DNA of 64,000 nt from Aestuariimicrobium ganziense (GTDB lineage Bacteria; Actinomycetota; Actinomycetes; Propionibacteriales; Propionibacteriaceae). The stretch spans positions 372,001 to 436,000 of the forward strand of contig NZ_JACYIZ010000001.1 of assembly GCF_015352975.1 (NCBI RefSeq), in the 5' to 3' direction. Made by a program: the position numbers and the translations under genes. Of the stretch, positions 1 to 8,574 are shown piece by piece (position 1 is the stretch's first letter; the number at the start of each line of letters is the position of its first letter). Below the pieces are notes generated by a model that ran no database searches, had not been told where the DNA came from, and saw only the letters and a program-made list of their open reading frames with translations.

Positions 1-775
1 GTCCGAAGACGGTCTCGGTGACGATCGCACCGGCCACCAGTTCACCGAGCAGCACGCCGGCGATGGTCAACGTCGGCACCAGGGCGTTGCGCACGATGTT
101 GCGGGTGAGCACCCACCAGCGCGAGGCACCCTTCGCGCGGACGACGGCGATGAAGGGCTGGCGCTGCACGTCCTCGATCGAGCGCACCAGGATCTGTGCC
201 AGCGGGGCGCTGATCGGCACGGCCAGGGTCAGCACCGGCAGCACCAGCGACTCAACCGGGCCACCACCGATCACCCTGACCAGGCCCAGCCGGAACGAGA
301 ACACCTGGATCAGCACCATCGCCAGCCAGAACACCGGCACCGACACCAGCACCGAGGGCAGGCTGGCCAGGGTGTTGCGCAGCCACGGGTTGCGCACCCC
401 CATCGCGGTGAAGGCGACCACGCAGGCCAGCACGACGGCCGCGGCGAAACCGAGCACCCCGAGCAGGGCGGTGCTCGGCAGCACCTCGGCGAGCAGGTCA
501 CGCACGGCAGTGCCGTTCTGGATCGAGTAGCCGAAGTCGCCGACCACGAACCCGCTCAGGGTGTGCCAGAACGAGGTCCAGATCGGGGTGTCGGCGCCGT
601 ACGCCTCACGGATCTCGGCGATCTGGGCGGGGGTGAGCCCGAGTTCGGGGTTCTCGAACTTGATCAGAACCGCGTCACCGGGCAGGGCCTGCAGCATCAG
701 GAACGCGCCGGTGAAGGCGAGCACGATGACCAGCAGGCTCTGGCCCAAGCGGGTGGCGAGTGCGCGCGGGGTCAC
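1..775 (-). CDS. ABC importer permease, DppB/OppB family (partial, runs off left edge)
   Basis: Membrane permease of a peptide- or nickel-type ABC importer, forming half of the inner-membrane channel. The GTG start overlaps the stop of the upstream binding-protein gene as GTGA, so the two are coupled. About 258 codons are visible. A hydrophobic helix lies at residues 8-28, followed by the family's PGDAV motif (LQALPGDAVL), a GDFGYS element, further hydrophobic stretches, and the ATPase-contacting loop VVRAKGAS near residue 215. The frame is open to base 1, where it is cut within VTETVFG. DppB proteins usually have 310-340 residues, so the C-terminal part and probably the second permease and ATPases lie outside the window. 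The family is clear; the substrate is not. Confidence 0.88.
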   Translation of the reverse strand, partial: MTPRALATRLGQSLLVIVLAFTGAFLMLQALPGDAVLIKFENPELGLTPAQIAEIREAYGADTPIWTSFWHTLSGFVVGDFGYSIQNGTAVRDLLAEVLPSTALLGVLGFAAAVVLACVVAFTAMGVRNPWLRNTLASLPSVLVSVPVFWLAMVLIQVFSFRLGLVRVIGGGPVESLVLPVLTLAVPISAPLAQILVRSIEDVQRQPFIAVVRAKGASRWWVLTRNIVRNALVPTLTIAGVLLGELVAGAIVTETVFG

Positions 776-2448
776 TCGGCCACCCAGGTGTTGTGGAAGG
801 TGGGACGACCCACCGACTCTGCCTCGAAGCCGTGCACCTTGGGGCCGAGACCGAAGACCTGCGGCTCCTCGAACAGCGGGATGACGTAGAACTCATCGAG
901 CAGGTAGGCCTGCACGTCCTGGCTGGCCTTGATCCGCGCGTCGTGGTCGGGGGTGCTGGCCACCTTGGTGAGCAGTTCCTCGAGCTTGGTGTCGCCGATC
1001 GAGTCGTCGGCCGGGTCGCGGTTGAGCAGGGTGTTGCGGTTCTTGCCGGCGTACTGGCTCTTGATCACGTCGAGGTCGGCGCGTCCGACCATCGAGTGGT
1101 AGACCTGCACCTGGTTGGCGTCGTTGATCGCCTTGGTGTACGTGCCGGCGTCGGCGCGCAGGATCTTCAACTCGACGCCCAACGCCGCCTTCCACTGCTG
1201 CGAGACCAGGGTGGTGACGTCGAACGACCGCGGCTGGGGTGCGGCCTCGTTGACGGTGAACGTGAGCCGCTTGCCGTCCTTGGTGCGGTAGCCGTCGGAG
1301 CCGAGCTTCCAGCCGGCATCCTCGAGCAACTGGGCACCCTTGCCGGGGTCGTGGACGAGCTTGGACGAGTTGTCCTGGTAGCCCAGGGCGGTCTTGCCGA
1401 TCACCGAGGTGGCCAGCGGGTAGTTCTCGGTGAACAGGGTGTCGACCACCTCCTGACGGTTGGTGCCCAGGCTGAGCGCCTGCCTCACGTTCTTGTCGGC
1501 CAGCACCTCGTTGCGGAACCGCAGCGAGAAGCCGTTGTTGACTCCGCGGGTCTGCGGGGCGAGCAGCTTGGCTCCGGCTGCGGTGACCTGCTTCTCGTCG
1601 GTGGCCGCGATCTGGCGCGCGATGTGGGCCTGGCCCGAGGTGAGCCCGCCGACCCGCACCCCGGCCTCGGGGGTGACCACGTAGGTGATCTGGTCGAGGT
1701 GGGCGCGGGACTGGTTGGGGGCCGACTTGGGTGCCCAGGCGTAGTCGGTGCGGGCCTTGAGCACGACCTCGGAGCCAATCTTCTCCGAGGCGACGACGAA
1801 GGGGCCGGTGCCGATGATGGTGGGGCCCTTGCCGGCACCGAAGTCCTCGAGCTTTCCGTCGAGGGTCTTGGGCGAGAGCAGTCCCGAGTTGATCGTCGAG
1901 GTGGCCTGCAGGAAGCCCGGCGCCGGCGCGCTGAAGTGGAAGGTGACCGTGGTCGGGTTGACCACCGTCGAGGACTTGTAGTTGTTGATCGCCTCCGAGA
2001 CCGTCAGGCCGCGGGCGGCGTCGCCGAGGCCGTAGAGGTCGAAGTTCTTCGCGACCGCGGCGGCGTCGAGCTTGGTGCCGTCCGAGAAGGTGACGTCGTC
2101 ACGCAGGGTGAAGGTGAACTCGGTGGCGTCGTCGTTCACGGTCCACTCGGTGGCGATCCACGGCTCGAACTCCAGGGTTTCGGCGTTCTGGTGCACGAGT
2201 CGGTCGGTGATGTTGTTGACCAGACCGCCGTTGGGGTAGAAGCCGGCCGACGGCGGATAGAGCGAGGTGTGCGGCTGGGCGTCGAGGTAGGTCAGGGTGC
2301 CGCCCTTGACCGGGTCGCCGGCAGGGGCCTCGGTCTGGTTGTTGGCCTGCGCTCCCCCGCCGCAGGCGGTCAGGGCGGTGAGGCTGGCGGCAGCGATGCC
2401 GAGACCGAACAGGTTGCGGCGGGACAGGTGGCGGTGGGCCAGGGTCAT
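772..2448 (-). CDS. ABC transporter substrate-binding lipoprotein, solute-binding family 5
   Basis: Extracytoplasmic solute receptor of the peptide/nickel (SBP_bac_5) class that delivers ligand to the downstream permease. The 558-residue product has a signal segment combining a twin-arginine-like SRRNLFGLG (residues about 9-17) with a lipobox LTAC near residue 28, so export through Tat followed by lipidation is likely. The family signature GGTLTYLDAQP follows near residue 50, and length and overall pattern fit (WIATEWTVNDDATEFTFTLR, DDVTFSDGTKLDAAAV). The ATG at 2448 is preceded by GAAAGG 7 bases upstream. It ends in a GTGA overlap with the permease gene. The ligand cannot be read from sequence; short peptides, nickel chelates or glycosides are all possible. 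Confidence 0.92.
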   Translation of the reverse strand: MTLAHRHLSRRNLFGLGIAAASLTALTACGGGAQANNQTEAPAGDPVKGGTLTYLDAQPHTSLYPPSAGFYPNGGLVNNITDRLVHQNAETLEFEPWIATEWTVNDDATEFTFTLRDDVTFSDGTKLDAAAVAKNFDLYGLGDAARGLTVSEAINNYKSSTVVNPTTVTFHFSAPAPGFLQATSTINSGLLSPKTLDGKLEDFGAGKGPTIIGTGPFVVASEKIGSEVVLKARTDYAWAPKSAPNQSRAHLDQITYVVTPEAGVRVGGLTSGQAHIARQIAATDEKQVTAAGAKLLAPQTRGVNNGFSLRFRNEVLADKNVRQALSLGTNRQEVVDTLFTENYPLATSVIGKTALGYQDNSSKLVHDPGKGAQLLEDAGWKLGSDGYRTKDGKRLTFTVNEAAPQPRSFDVTTLVSQQWKAALGVELKILRADAGTYTKAINDANQVQVYHSMVGRADLDVIKSQYAGKNRNTLLNRDPADDSIGDTKLEELLTKVASTPDHDARIKASQDVQAYLLDEFYVIPLFEEPQVFGLGPKVHGFEAESVGRPTFHNTWVAE

Positions 2449-2996
2449 GGATGGGCCTTTCGGGAAATGTTCTGGGGACGACGTGGGTGCACGCTCCAGC
2501 GACTTGCGGGGTGCACGAGACCGCCGGGTCGACTCCGGCGAGGTTTGCTGGTGGTGCTTCGTCCGCGTGGACGACGGACCGGACGGGCTGGCCGCGGGTA
2601 CGCCGCACGACCTCCATCGAGGGAGGTGCTTTCAGGGTGCGGTATGGTGTCCCGTGGCGCTCAGGCGGCGCAGGTCGTCACCGTCAGGCGCAACAGCGCA
2701 TCGTCGACATACGACCGAAGTCGACATGACGGCGACGCGTCGCGAACTCTGACATGTGACGATCTTCACTCATACGTCCAAGCTGACCAAATGCGAGTCT
2801 CATCCTGTGAGACCAGCGGTCTTGACTCGCCGGCACCACCACGGATGCGGGGTCTGCAGGCCGCGTCCGGTAGACTGGGACAGTTGTTCAGGCCTCCGTG
2901 AGCCTGGACCCCGTCCGTCGCTGGACCGCTGGTTGACGGCTCTCCCGAGCTGGCACGCAGTCCTCACGGGCCCATCGACCACCAGGAAGACCACTC
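2449..2996. other. Divergent intergenic region with several inverted repeats, no convincing gene
   Basis: This 548-base gap separates the binding-protein gene (leftward) from the DEAD-box helicase gene (rightward). Visible elements are a 12-bp perfect palindrome GCGACGCGTCGC at 2732-2743, two GTCGACAT copies at 2703-2710 and 2720-2727, and an inverted repeat GTCTCA-N5-TGAGAC at 2797-2813. The last 120 bases hold the helicase leader, listed separately. The reading frames that cross the gap are antisense extensions of the binding-protein gene and have no credible start of their own. Confidence 0.6.
2871..2996 (+). promoter_or_regulatory. Putative promoter and structured 5' leader of the DEAD-box helicase gene
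   Basis: A -10-like TAGACT stands at 2871-2876 with no clear -35, giving a leader of about 115 bases before the TTG start. The leader can form CAGGC/GCCTG (around 2890-2907) and CCGTC/GACGG (around 2912-2940) stems. Long leaders are common on RNA helicase and cold-shock genes, where they mediate temperature- or auto-control. That this one does so is inference. Confidence 0.4.
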
Positions 2997-4445
2997 TTGT
3001 CGAACGACTTCGCACGCCTCGGCGTGCCCACTGACCTTGTCGCCGTGCTCAGTGAGCGCGGCATCACCACCCCCACCCCGATCCAGACGGCCACTCTGCC
3101 CGACTCGTTGTCGGGACGAGACGTGCTCGGCCGTGGCCGCACCGGTTCGGGCAAGACCTATGCCTTCTCGCTGCCGCTGGTGGCCCGGCTCACCGGCGGA
3201 CCCCGTCCGCGCCCCACCCAGGCCCGCTCGCTGGTGCTGGCACCGACCCGCGAGCTGGCCAGCCAGATCGAGGACACCATCGCACCGCTGGCAAAGGCAG
3301 CCGGCCTGCGCACCGCGATCATCTTCGGTGGGGTCAATCAGAACCCGCAGGTGCGGGCGATGGCCGCAGGCGTCGACATCCTGATCGCCTGCCCCGGCCG
3401 CCTGCTCGACCTGATCGGGCAGGGCCATGTCGACCTGTCGGGGGTGGGGATCACCGTCATCGACGAGGCCGACCACATGGCCGACATGGGATTCCTGCCG
3501 ATGGTGCGCCGCATCCTCGACAGGACCCCCCGTAAGGGTCAGCGGATGCTGTTCTCGGCCACCCTCGACCAGGGCGTCGACGTGCTGGTCAAGCACTACC
3601 TGACCCGTCCGGTCACCCACCAGGCCGATTCGGCGCAGTCGCCGGTGGCCACCATGGACCACCACGTGCTGCGAGTCGCCAGCAGCGACCGCACCGCGGT
3701 GATCGCCGACCTGGCCGCGGCACCGGGCAAGGTGATCGTGTTCACCCGCACCAAGCACGGCGCCAAGAAGCTGGCCAAGCAGTTGCTCGGCCACGGGGTG
3801 CCCGCGGTCGACCTGCACGGCAACCTCGCCCAGAACGCTCGTACCCGCAACCTGGATGCCTTCCACTCCGGCGCGGTGCAGACCCTGGTCGCCACCGACA
3901 TCGCCGCCCGCGGCATCCACGTCGACGACGTGGCGCTGGTCGTCCATGCCGATCCGCCCGCCGAGCACAAGGCCTACCTGCACCGCTCGGGACGCACCGC
4001 GCGCGCCGGCAAGGCCGGCACCGTGCTCACCCTGGCCACCCCCGAGCAGACCGCCGAGGTGCGCTCGCTGATGCGGGCCGCCAAAATCACCGCGACCACC
4101 ACCGATGCCCGAGTCGGGCACCCGGTACTGACCGACCTGGCTCCCGGCGAGCGTACCTACCTGACGCCCGAACAGGCCGCTGAGGCCGCCCGCAACGGGC
4201 ACACCCCGCAGCCGCAGGCACCGCGTCGTCCGCGCACCGGCACCCCGCGCCGCAACGGATCGTCGCGGGCCACCAGCGCACCGGCGCAGGGACAGGGACG
4301 ACAGGGCCAGGGTCGCCCCGAAGGCCGGTCGGGGCAGGCTCGCCAGGGACAGGCTCGCCGGAGCGACACCCGCAGGGCAACCCAGCCGGCAGGCCAGACT
4401 CGCTCCGCGGCTGCCTTCAGCGCGGGTTTCCGGCGCGGCCGCTGA
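2997..4445 (+). CDS. DEAD-box ATP-dependent RNA helicase
   Basis: Superfamily 2 RNA helicase expected to unwind structured RNA in ribosome assembly and mRNA turnover. The canonical motifs occur in order: Q-motif TPTPIQ (about residue 27), Walker A GRTGSGKT (about 45), PTRELASQ, DEAD in VIDEADHMADMGF (about 154), SAT, ATDIAARGI and HRSGRTARAG (about 330). After residue 400 the tail is rich in Arg, Gln and Gly (RRPRTGTPRRNG), typical of RNA-binding C-termini in actinobacterial DeaD/RhlE proteins. The product has 482 residues. The start is TTG with AGGAAG 8 bases upstream; I chose it because it gives the usual N-terminus MSNDFARLGVP. The long leader suggests post-transcriptional control. Confidence 0.93.
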   Translation: MSNDFARLGVPTDLVAVLSERGITTPTPIQTATLPDSLSGRDVLGRGRTGSGKTYAFSLPLVARLTGGPRPRPTQARSLVLAPTRELASQIEDTIAPLAKAAGLRTAIIFGGVNQNPQVRAMAAGVDILIACPGRLLDLIGQGHVDLSGVGITVIDEADHMADMGFLPMVRRILDRTPRKGQRMLFSATLDQGVDVLVKHYLTRPVTHQADSAQSPVATMDHHVLRVASSDRTAVIADLAAAPGKVIVFTRTKHGAKKLAKQLLGHGVPAVDLHGNLAQNARTRNLDAFHSGAVQTLVATDIAARGIHVDDVALVVHADPPAEHKAYLHRSGRTARAGKAGTVLTLATPEQTAEVRSLMRAAKITATTTDARVGHPVLTDLAPGERTYLTPEQAAEAARNGHTPQPQAPRRPRTGTPRRNGSSRATSAPAQGQGRQGQGRPEGRSGQARQGQARRSDTRRATQPAGQTRSAAAFSAGFRRGR

Positions 4446-4502
4446 CGCGCCCTCGTCCCAGCTGCCCCCCAACCGGCCAGCCAGTCGGCCTGGGCGGTTG
4501 CG

Positions 4503-4877
4503 GTGCGCACCGTGCAACCCGACGCCGCCGACGTGCCTGCCATGACCGACGTGGTGGTCAACGCCCTGACCGATGCTGAACTCACGCGGCCTGGGCGCCG
4601 TCGCGGACCAGCTCGGCAGCTTCACCCACGACGGGCGCACGTTCTGGCACGCTGCCGACAGCGAGCCACCGACCAGCCGTGGCGAGCCGCGCGCGTTCCT
4701 GCTGCAGTTGCTGGACGAGATGTATCGCGGTTACCAGGACTCGCGCTGGACGCTCGACGCTGCGGGGGTGACCCCGCACGAGCGGGGGGCCTCGGTCGGC
4801 ATGGCCCTGGTCGATGGGCAGCTGGTCGTTACGGCGAGTTCCTGGGGCTTCGCGCCGAGGTGGTCCTGGCCGACTGA
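4503..4877 (+). pseudogene. Frameshifted remnant of an unrecognised small protein gene
   Basis: This sits between the helicase gene and the convergent ABC1 kinase gene. Frame one starts with GTG at 4503 (MRTVQPDAADVPAMTDVVVN). Around 4575 the protein-like sequence moves to the +1 frame (RGEPRAFLLQLLDEMYRGYQ, then VGMALVDGQLVV). Near 4825 it returns to the first frame (GRYGEFLGLRAEVVLAD) and stops at 4875-4877, one base before the neighbour's stop codon. The composite would be about 125 residues. Two compensating frame changes point to a decayed gene or to base-calling errors. I do not recognise the family. Alternatively the middle frame is only a chance reading. Confidence 0.4.
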
Positions 4878-4878
4878 G

Positions 4879-6555
4879 TCAAGCGCCGGGGATGCGGTCG
4901 CGACGGTCCTCGGAATGCTTGGCACGGCGTGCCACGCGGCGGTCGGTGAGGAAGATGCTGATCACCAACCCGAATCCGGTGATCGCCGCCATCAGGAAGA
5001 ACAGCATGGCCACAGCCGGGTAGCCGAACAGCCGCGGGCCGCCCTCGACGCCCATCATCAGGGCTGCGGCCACCGTGATCGCGGCGAGCACGATGCCGGT
5101 GGTGAGCCGGTTCACCCACTTCTGGCCCTGCCGCAGCACCCGGTCCTCGTCGATCGCGTGGACGCGCAGCGCCAGTTCGCCCTCGGTGAGCTGGTCCATG
5201 ATCCGGTTGGCGCGTCTGGGCAGGTCCTGGACGAACTCCTTGGTCTCGAGTGCGCTGGTGGCGACGGTGGCCGGTGTCGGCGCCATCGAGGTGACCAGGA
5301 CCCGGGGCAGGTGCTCGGCGATCGCATCGACGGGGACGAAGTCGGGGTCGAGGTGTTGGGTGGCCTGGTCGAGGTTGAGCAGTGCCTTGCCCACCATCGA
5401 CATCTCGGCGGGCGGTCGCAGCCCGTGGGCCCCTGACATCCGCGCGAGCTCGACCAGCACCGAGCCGGCCTGCAGTTCCGCGCCCAGGGCGACGGTGCCC
5501 GAGACCAGGTGCGAGACGTCGTCGCGGAAGGCCGCGGCGTCGTAGTCGTCGAGTGGGTGCCCCATGCCGGCAAGTACGACCGCTGCACCCTCGCCGTCGC
5601 CCTCGGCGACCGCCAGCAGCAGCTTGATCAGGCGGCTCTGCACCCTGCGCGGGATGGTGGCCACCATGCCGAGGTCGATGATGGCGACCTGACCCTGGTC
5701 GTTGACCAGCAGGTTGCCCGGGTGCGGGTCGGCGTGCAGCAGGCCCTCGCTGAGCAGCGTGGTCAGGGTGAACCGGAACAGGGCGTCGGCCAGTTCGGGA
5801 CCGTCGAGGTCCATCAGGCCGAGCGGCCCGATGTCGGTGACCTTGCGGCCGACGACGCGCTCCATGGTGAGCACCCTCGAGGTGGAGTAGTCACGCAGCG
5901 GGGCGGGGACGGCGATCAGCTTCTCGTCGGCGGTCAGTGCACCGAACCGCTCGAGGTTGGACGCCTCCTTGCGGTAGTCGAGTTCGTCGGCCAGCGAGCG
6001 CCGGAAGTGGGCGAGCATGGCGGCGGTGCCGACGCGCTGGCCGGCCTTGGTCTGGTCGACCAGTCCGGCCAACGAGCTGAGCAGTTCCATGTCGTCGCGC
6101 ACCTGCTCGCGCACACCGGGTCGCTGCACCTTGACCACGACGTCTCGTCCGCTGCGGGTGATGCCACGGTGCACCTGCCCCAGCGAGGCCGACGCCAGCG
6201 GGGTGTCGTCGAACTCGGTGAACAGGGTCGAGACCGGGGCCCCGAGTTCGTACTCGATGATCTGTCGGGCCTCGGCGGCGTCGAAGGGCTCGACGCCGTC
6301 CTGCAGCCGGCCGAGGGCCTCGCTGTAGGCCGGCGGCAGCAGGTCGTATCGGGTCGACATCAGCTGGCCGAGCTTGACGAAGGTCGGGCCCAGTTCCTCC
6401 AGTTCGCCGGCCAACTCGTCGGGACGACCGGGCGTGAGGTCGGCCGGGTCGGCGTCGACGAGGAACTCCGGGTCACCCTTGGCGGCCGACAGTCCGAGCC
6501 CTGAGTGCTTGGCCGCCAGACGCACCAGCTTGGCCAGACGGGCGGCATTGCTCAT
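4879..6555 (-). CDS. ABC1/AarF (UbiB-like) atypical kinase
   Basis: Membrane-anchored protein-kinase-like ATPase of the ABC1/AarF/UbiB family, linked in other bacteria to quinone or lipid homeostasis. The 558-residue protein shows the family's N-terminal KxGQ motif in FVKLGQLMSTRYDLLP (about residue 57), the ATP-binding Ala-rich loop ASASLGQVH, the lysine in VVVKVQRPG, and the catalytic and metal motifs LHADPHPGNLL and IIDLGM. Two C-terminal hydrophobic helices (about residues 490-510 and 520-545) anchor it. The ATG at 6555 has a strong AAGGAGACC 5 bases upstream. The frame stays open further upstream, but that part is antisense to the lrgA-like gene and was discarded. The substrate is unknown for this family in actinobacteria. 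Confidence 0.9.
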   Translation of the reverse strand: MSNAARLAKLVRLAAKHSGLGLSAAKGDPEFLVDADPADLTPGRPDELAGELEELGPTFVKLGQLMSTRYDLLPPAYSEALGRLQDGVEPFDAAEARQIIEYELGAPVSTLFTEFDDTPLASASLGQVHRGITRSGRDVVVKVQRPGVREQVRDDMELLSSLAGLVDQTKAGQRVGTAAMLAHFRRSLADELDYRKEASNLERFGALTADEKLIAVPAPLRDYSTSRVLTMERVVGRKVTDIGPLGLMDLDGPELADALFRFTLTTLLSEGLLHADPHPGNLLVNDQGQVAIIDLGMVATIPRRVQSRLIKLLLAVAEGDGEGAAVVLAGMGHPLDDYDAAAFRDDVSHLVSGTVALGAELQAGSVLVELARMSGAHGLRPPAEMSMVGKALLNLDQATQHLDPDFVPVDAIAEHLPRVLVTSMAPTPATVATSALETKEFVQDLPRRANRIMDQLTEGELALRVHAIDEDRVLRQGQKWVNRLTTGIVLAAITVAAALMMGVEGGPRLFGYPAVAMLFFLMAAITGFGLVISIFLTDRRVARRAKHSEDRRDRIPGA

Positions 6556-6639
6556 GGGGTCTCCTTGTTCGCGCGACCGGGGTGGGTGCACCCCCGAGCC
6601 TACGGCTCGGTGCCGGGAGGCGGGTGAGAGACTGCCAGC

Positions 6640-6996
6640 ATGATGGGTGGTCTGGCGGTGATCCTGGCGTGCCAGGTGGTCGGCGAGGTGCTCGTCCGAC
6701 TGACCGGGATGCCGGTCCCTGGCCCCGTGGCCGGCATGGTGCTCTTCTTCGGATGGCTGCAATGGCGTCGCCCGGATGACCAGTCCGGGTCGGTGCGGGC
6801 GGCTTCGACGCTGATGCGCTACCTGTCGATCATGTTCGTGCCGGTCACCGTCGGCATCGTCGTCCACGGACGACAACTGGCCAGCCAGTGGCTGCCGGCA
6901 GTGGTCGGCTCGTTCGGCACGTGGCTGCTCACCTTCGTGCTGGTCGGCTGGGTGGCGATGTTGCTTCGTCCACGACCCCGGCAGGAGGCATCGTGA
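6640..6996 (+). CDS. lrgA: CidA/LrgA-family holin-like membrane protein
   Basis: A 118-residue membrane protein of the CidA/LrgA family, which with LrgB/CidB forms a holin/antiholin-like or small-metabolite export system (pyruvate in several firmicutes). Four hydrophobic segments are visible at about residues 3-20, 26-42, 62-80 and 88-108. The family motif PGPVAGMVLFF follows the first helix, and the N-terminus GLAVILACQVVGEVL is typical. It begins at ATG 6640, 84 bases from the divergent ABC1 kinase gene. It ends in a GTGA overlap with the lrgB-like gene, the classic two-gene arrangement. The symbol follows the pairing; cidA is equally possible. Confidence 0.9.
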   Translation: MMGGLAVILACQVVGEVLVRLTGMPVPGPVAGMVLFFGWLQWRRPDDQSGSVRAASTLMRYLSIMFVPVTVGIVVHGRQLASQWLPAVVGSFGTWLLTFVLVGWVAMLLRPRPRQEAS

Positions 6997-7706
6997 ACGA
7001 GCGGCTCGACCAGACCTGGGCGTGGTTGTCGACCTCGCCGCTGTTAGCCCTGGCACTGACCGTGGGCACCTACTGGCTGGCCGAGAAGCTGTGGGACCGA
7101 CTGGGGCGGCGCGCCCTGCTCACTCCCCTGCTGGTCACGGTCGTCGTGATCGGCGTGGTGCTGGTGGTGCTGCGCATCGACTACGCCACCTATGCCGAGG
7201 GCGCGAAGATCCTCACCTTCCTGCTGGGACCGGCCACCGTGGCGCTGGCGCTGCCGCTGCACCGGCAACTGAAGCTGGTGCAACGAGCAGCACCGATGGT
7301 GCTGGGAGCGGTCACCGCGGGCGCGGTGCTCTCAGTGCTCGCCGGCTACTGGGTGGTGAGGGCACTGGGGGGCACTGCCGAACTGGCGGCATCGATGGCC
7401 CCCAAGTCGGCGACCGCGCCGATCGCGATGCCGTTGGCCGAACAGATCGGCGGTGTTGCGTCGATCGCCGTGGCGTTCGTCATGGTCTCAGGACTCTCGG
7501 GCGCGGTGCTCGGCCCCAAGCTGCTCGACCTGGCTCGGGTCACCGATCCCCGGGCGCGCGGGCTGGCGATGGGAGTGTCGTCCCACGGCATCGGCACCTC
7601 CCGGGCGCTGCTCGAGGGCGAGACCCAGGGCGCCTTCTCGGGTCTGGCGATGGGCCTGACCGGCTTGACGATCTCGCTGGTGATCACCTGGCTGGTGCCC
7701 GGCTGA
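6993..7706 (+). CDS. lrgB: LrgB/CidB-family membrane protein
   Basis: Partner of the preceding LrgA-like protein. The 237-residue product is almost entirely hydrophobic helices and carries LrgB signatures: ILTFLLGPATVALALPLHRQ, then MAPKSATAPIAM, and near the C-terminus MGVSSHGIGTSRAL. The start is GTG at 6993, with AGGAGG 4 bases upstream and a 4-base overlap with the preceding stop, so translation is coupled. It ends 17 bases before the convergent NAD(P)-binding gene. In known systems the pair modulates autolysis or exports small carboxylates during overflow metabolism; which applies here cannot be told. Confidence 0.92.
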   Translation: MNERLDQTWAWLSTSPLLALALTVGTYWLAEKLWDRLGRRALLTPLLVTVVVIGVVLVVLRIDYATYAEGAKILTFLLGPATVALALPLHRQLKLVQRAAPMVLGAVTAGAVLSVLAGYWVVRALGGTAELAASMAPKSATAPIAMPLAEQIGGVASIAVAFVMVSGLSGAVLGPKLLDLARVTDPRARGLAMGVSSHGIGTSRALLEGETQGAFSGLAMGLTGLTISLVITWLVPG

Positions 7707-7723
7707 GCCGTCCCCCGTCAACC

Positions 7724-8506
7724 TCAGCGAGGACGCCGAAGGACCTCCAACTCGGCCCTCACCTGCTCGGGCTCGTCGTCCCAGGGCTGGTTGTCGATGT
7801 CGTGCACCGAGTCGATGGCGTCGGGCTCGTCCGCGTCGAGCGCGGCGAACAAGGGGTCCAGGTCGTCGGGTTCGGGACCGGTCTCGGCGACCAGTTCGAA
7901 GGTCTTGTGGTTGGCTGCCTCACTGGTCAGGCTGTCGACCAGCACCTTGGCGATCTGGCGGCGGGCGATGGCGCCGTCAGCCGGCGTTCCCGAGCGGCGG
8001 GTGTCGCCCTGCAAGAGGGTGATCGCGAGTTGGTCGTCGGCGTTGTAGTCGAACCACGCCGGGCGCACGATCGTGTAGTCGCGACCCGAGGCCCGCACCA
8101 GTCGTTCGGCGCGGCGCTTCCAGTCGTGCGACTCGGTGCTCTGGTTGTAGGAGGTGTTGCGCACCGTGGTGCCGATCGCGGTCATCAGCGCGATCCGGGC
8201 CGGCTGGTCGCCCAGGGCCGTGAGTACCTGGTGCACGCCGCCGTAGTCGACGGTGCGGGCACCAACCTTTCCACCGCCATCCGAACCGTGGGTGAACACC
8301 ACCGCGTCGACGCCGTCGACTGCCGCTGCGAGGGACGCTGGGTCGGTGAGGTCACCGACCACGACCTCGACCCCGGCGGGCAGGTCGGCCCGCGCCGGGT
8401 TGCGCACCAGCGCACGGGTGGCGTGACCGGCCTGCAGGCACTTCTGGACGACGTGGCGCCCGATGCTGCCGGTGGCTCCGACGACCAGGACGGCGAGCTG
8501 GCTCAT
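7724..8506 (-). CDS. NAD(P)-binding atypical short-chain dehydrogenase (NmrA/YwnB type)
   Basis: A 260-residue protein with an N-terminal Rossmann fold: LVVGATGSIGRHVVQ (residues about 6-20) gives the GxxGxxG dinucleotide motif, followed by VVGDLTDPASLAAAVDGVDAVVF, the usual NAD(P)H-binding NmrA/YwnB pattern. The Tyr-x3-Lys catalytic pair of classical SDR enzymes is not obvious, so it may be an atypical reductase or a redox-sensing protein. The C-terminal 50 residues are acidic (DADEPDAIDSVHDIDNQPWD), which is unusual. The ATG at 8506 has GAAGGAGAGA ahead of it. It follows the kinase gene on the same strand at 68 bases. Substrate unknown. Confidence 0.82.
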   Translation of the reverse strand: MSQLAVLVVGATGSIGRHVVQKCLQAGHATRALVRNPARADLPAGVEVVVGDLTDPASLAAAVDGVDAVVFTHGSDGGGKVGARTVDYGGVHQVLTALGDQPARIALMTAIGTTVRNTSYNQSTESHDWKRRAERLVRASGRDYTIVRPAWFDYNADDQLAITLLQGDTRRSGTPADGAIARRQIAKVLVDSLTSEAANHKTFELVAETGPEPDDLDPLFAALDADEPDAIDSVHDIDNQPWDDEPEQVRAELEVLRRPR

Positions 8507-8574
8507 GCGGTCTCTCCTTCGACGGTGGTGGGTCCAGTCAAGCCGGATTACCGCCGGCGAGGGAGGGTCGGCCG

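Noticed and set aside
760..2901. Long plus-strand frame opposite the binding-protein gene
   Set aside because: It is a GC-driven antisense shadow: no family motifs, and the minus strand has a complete lipoprotein with signal peptide and proper start.
6556..7056. Upstream extension of the ABC1 kinase frame
   Set aside because: It is antisense to the lrgA/lrgB pair, and the ATG at 6555 has a strong Shine-Dalgarno.
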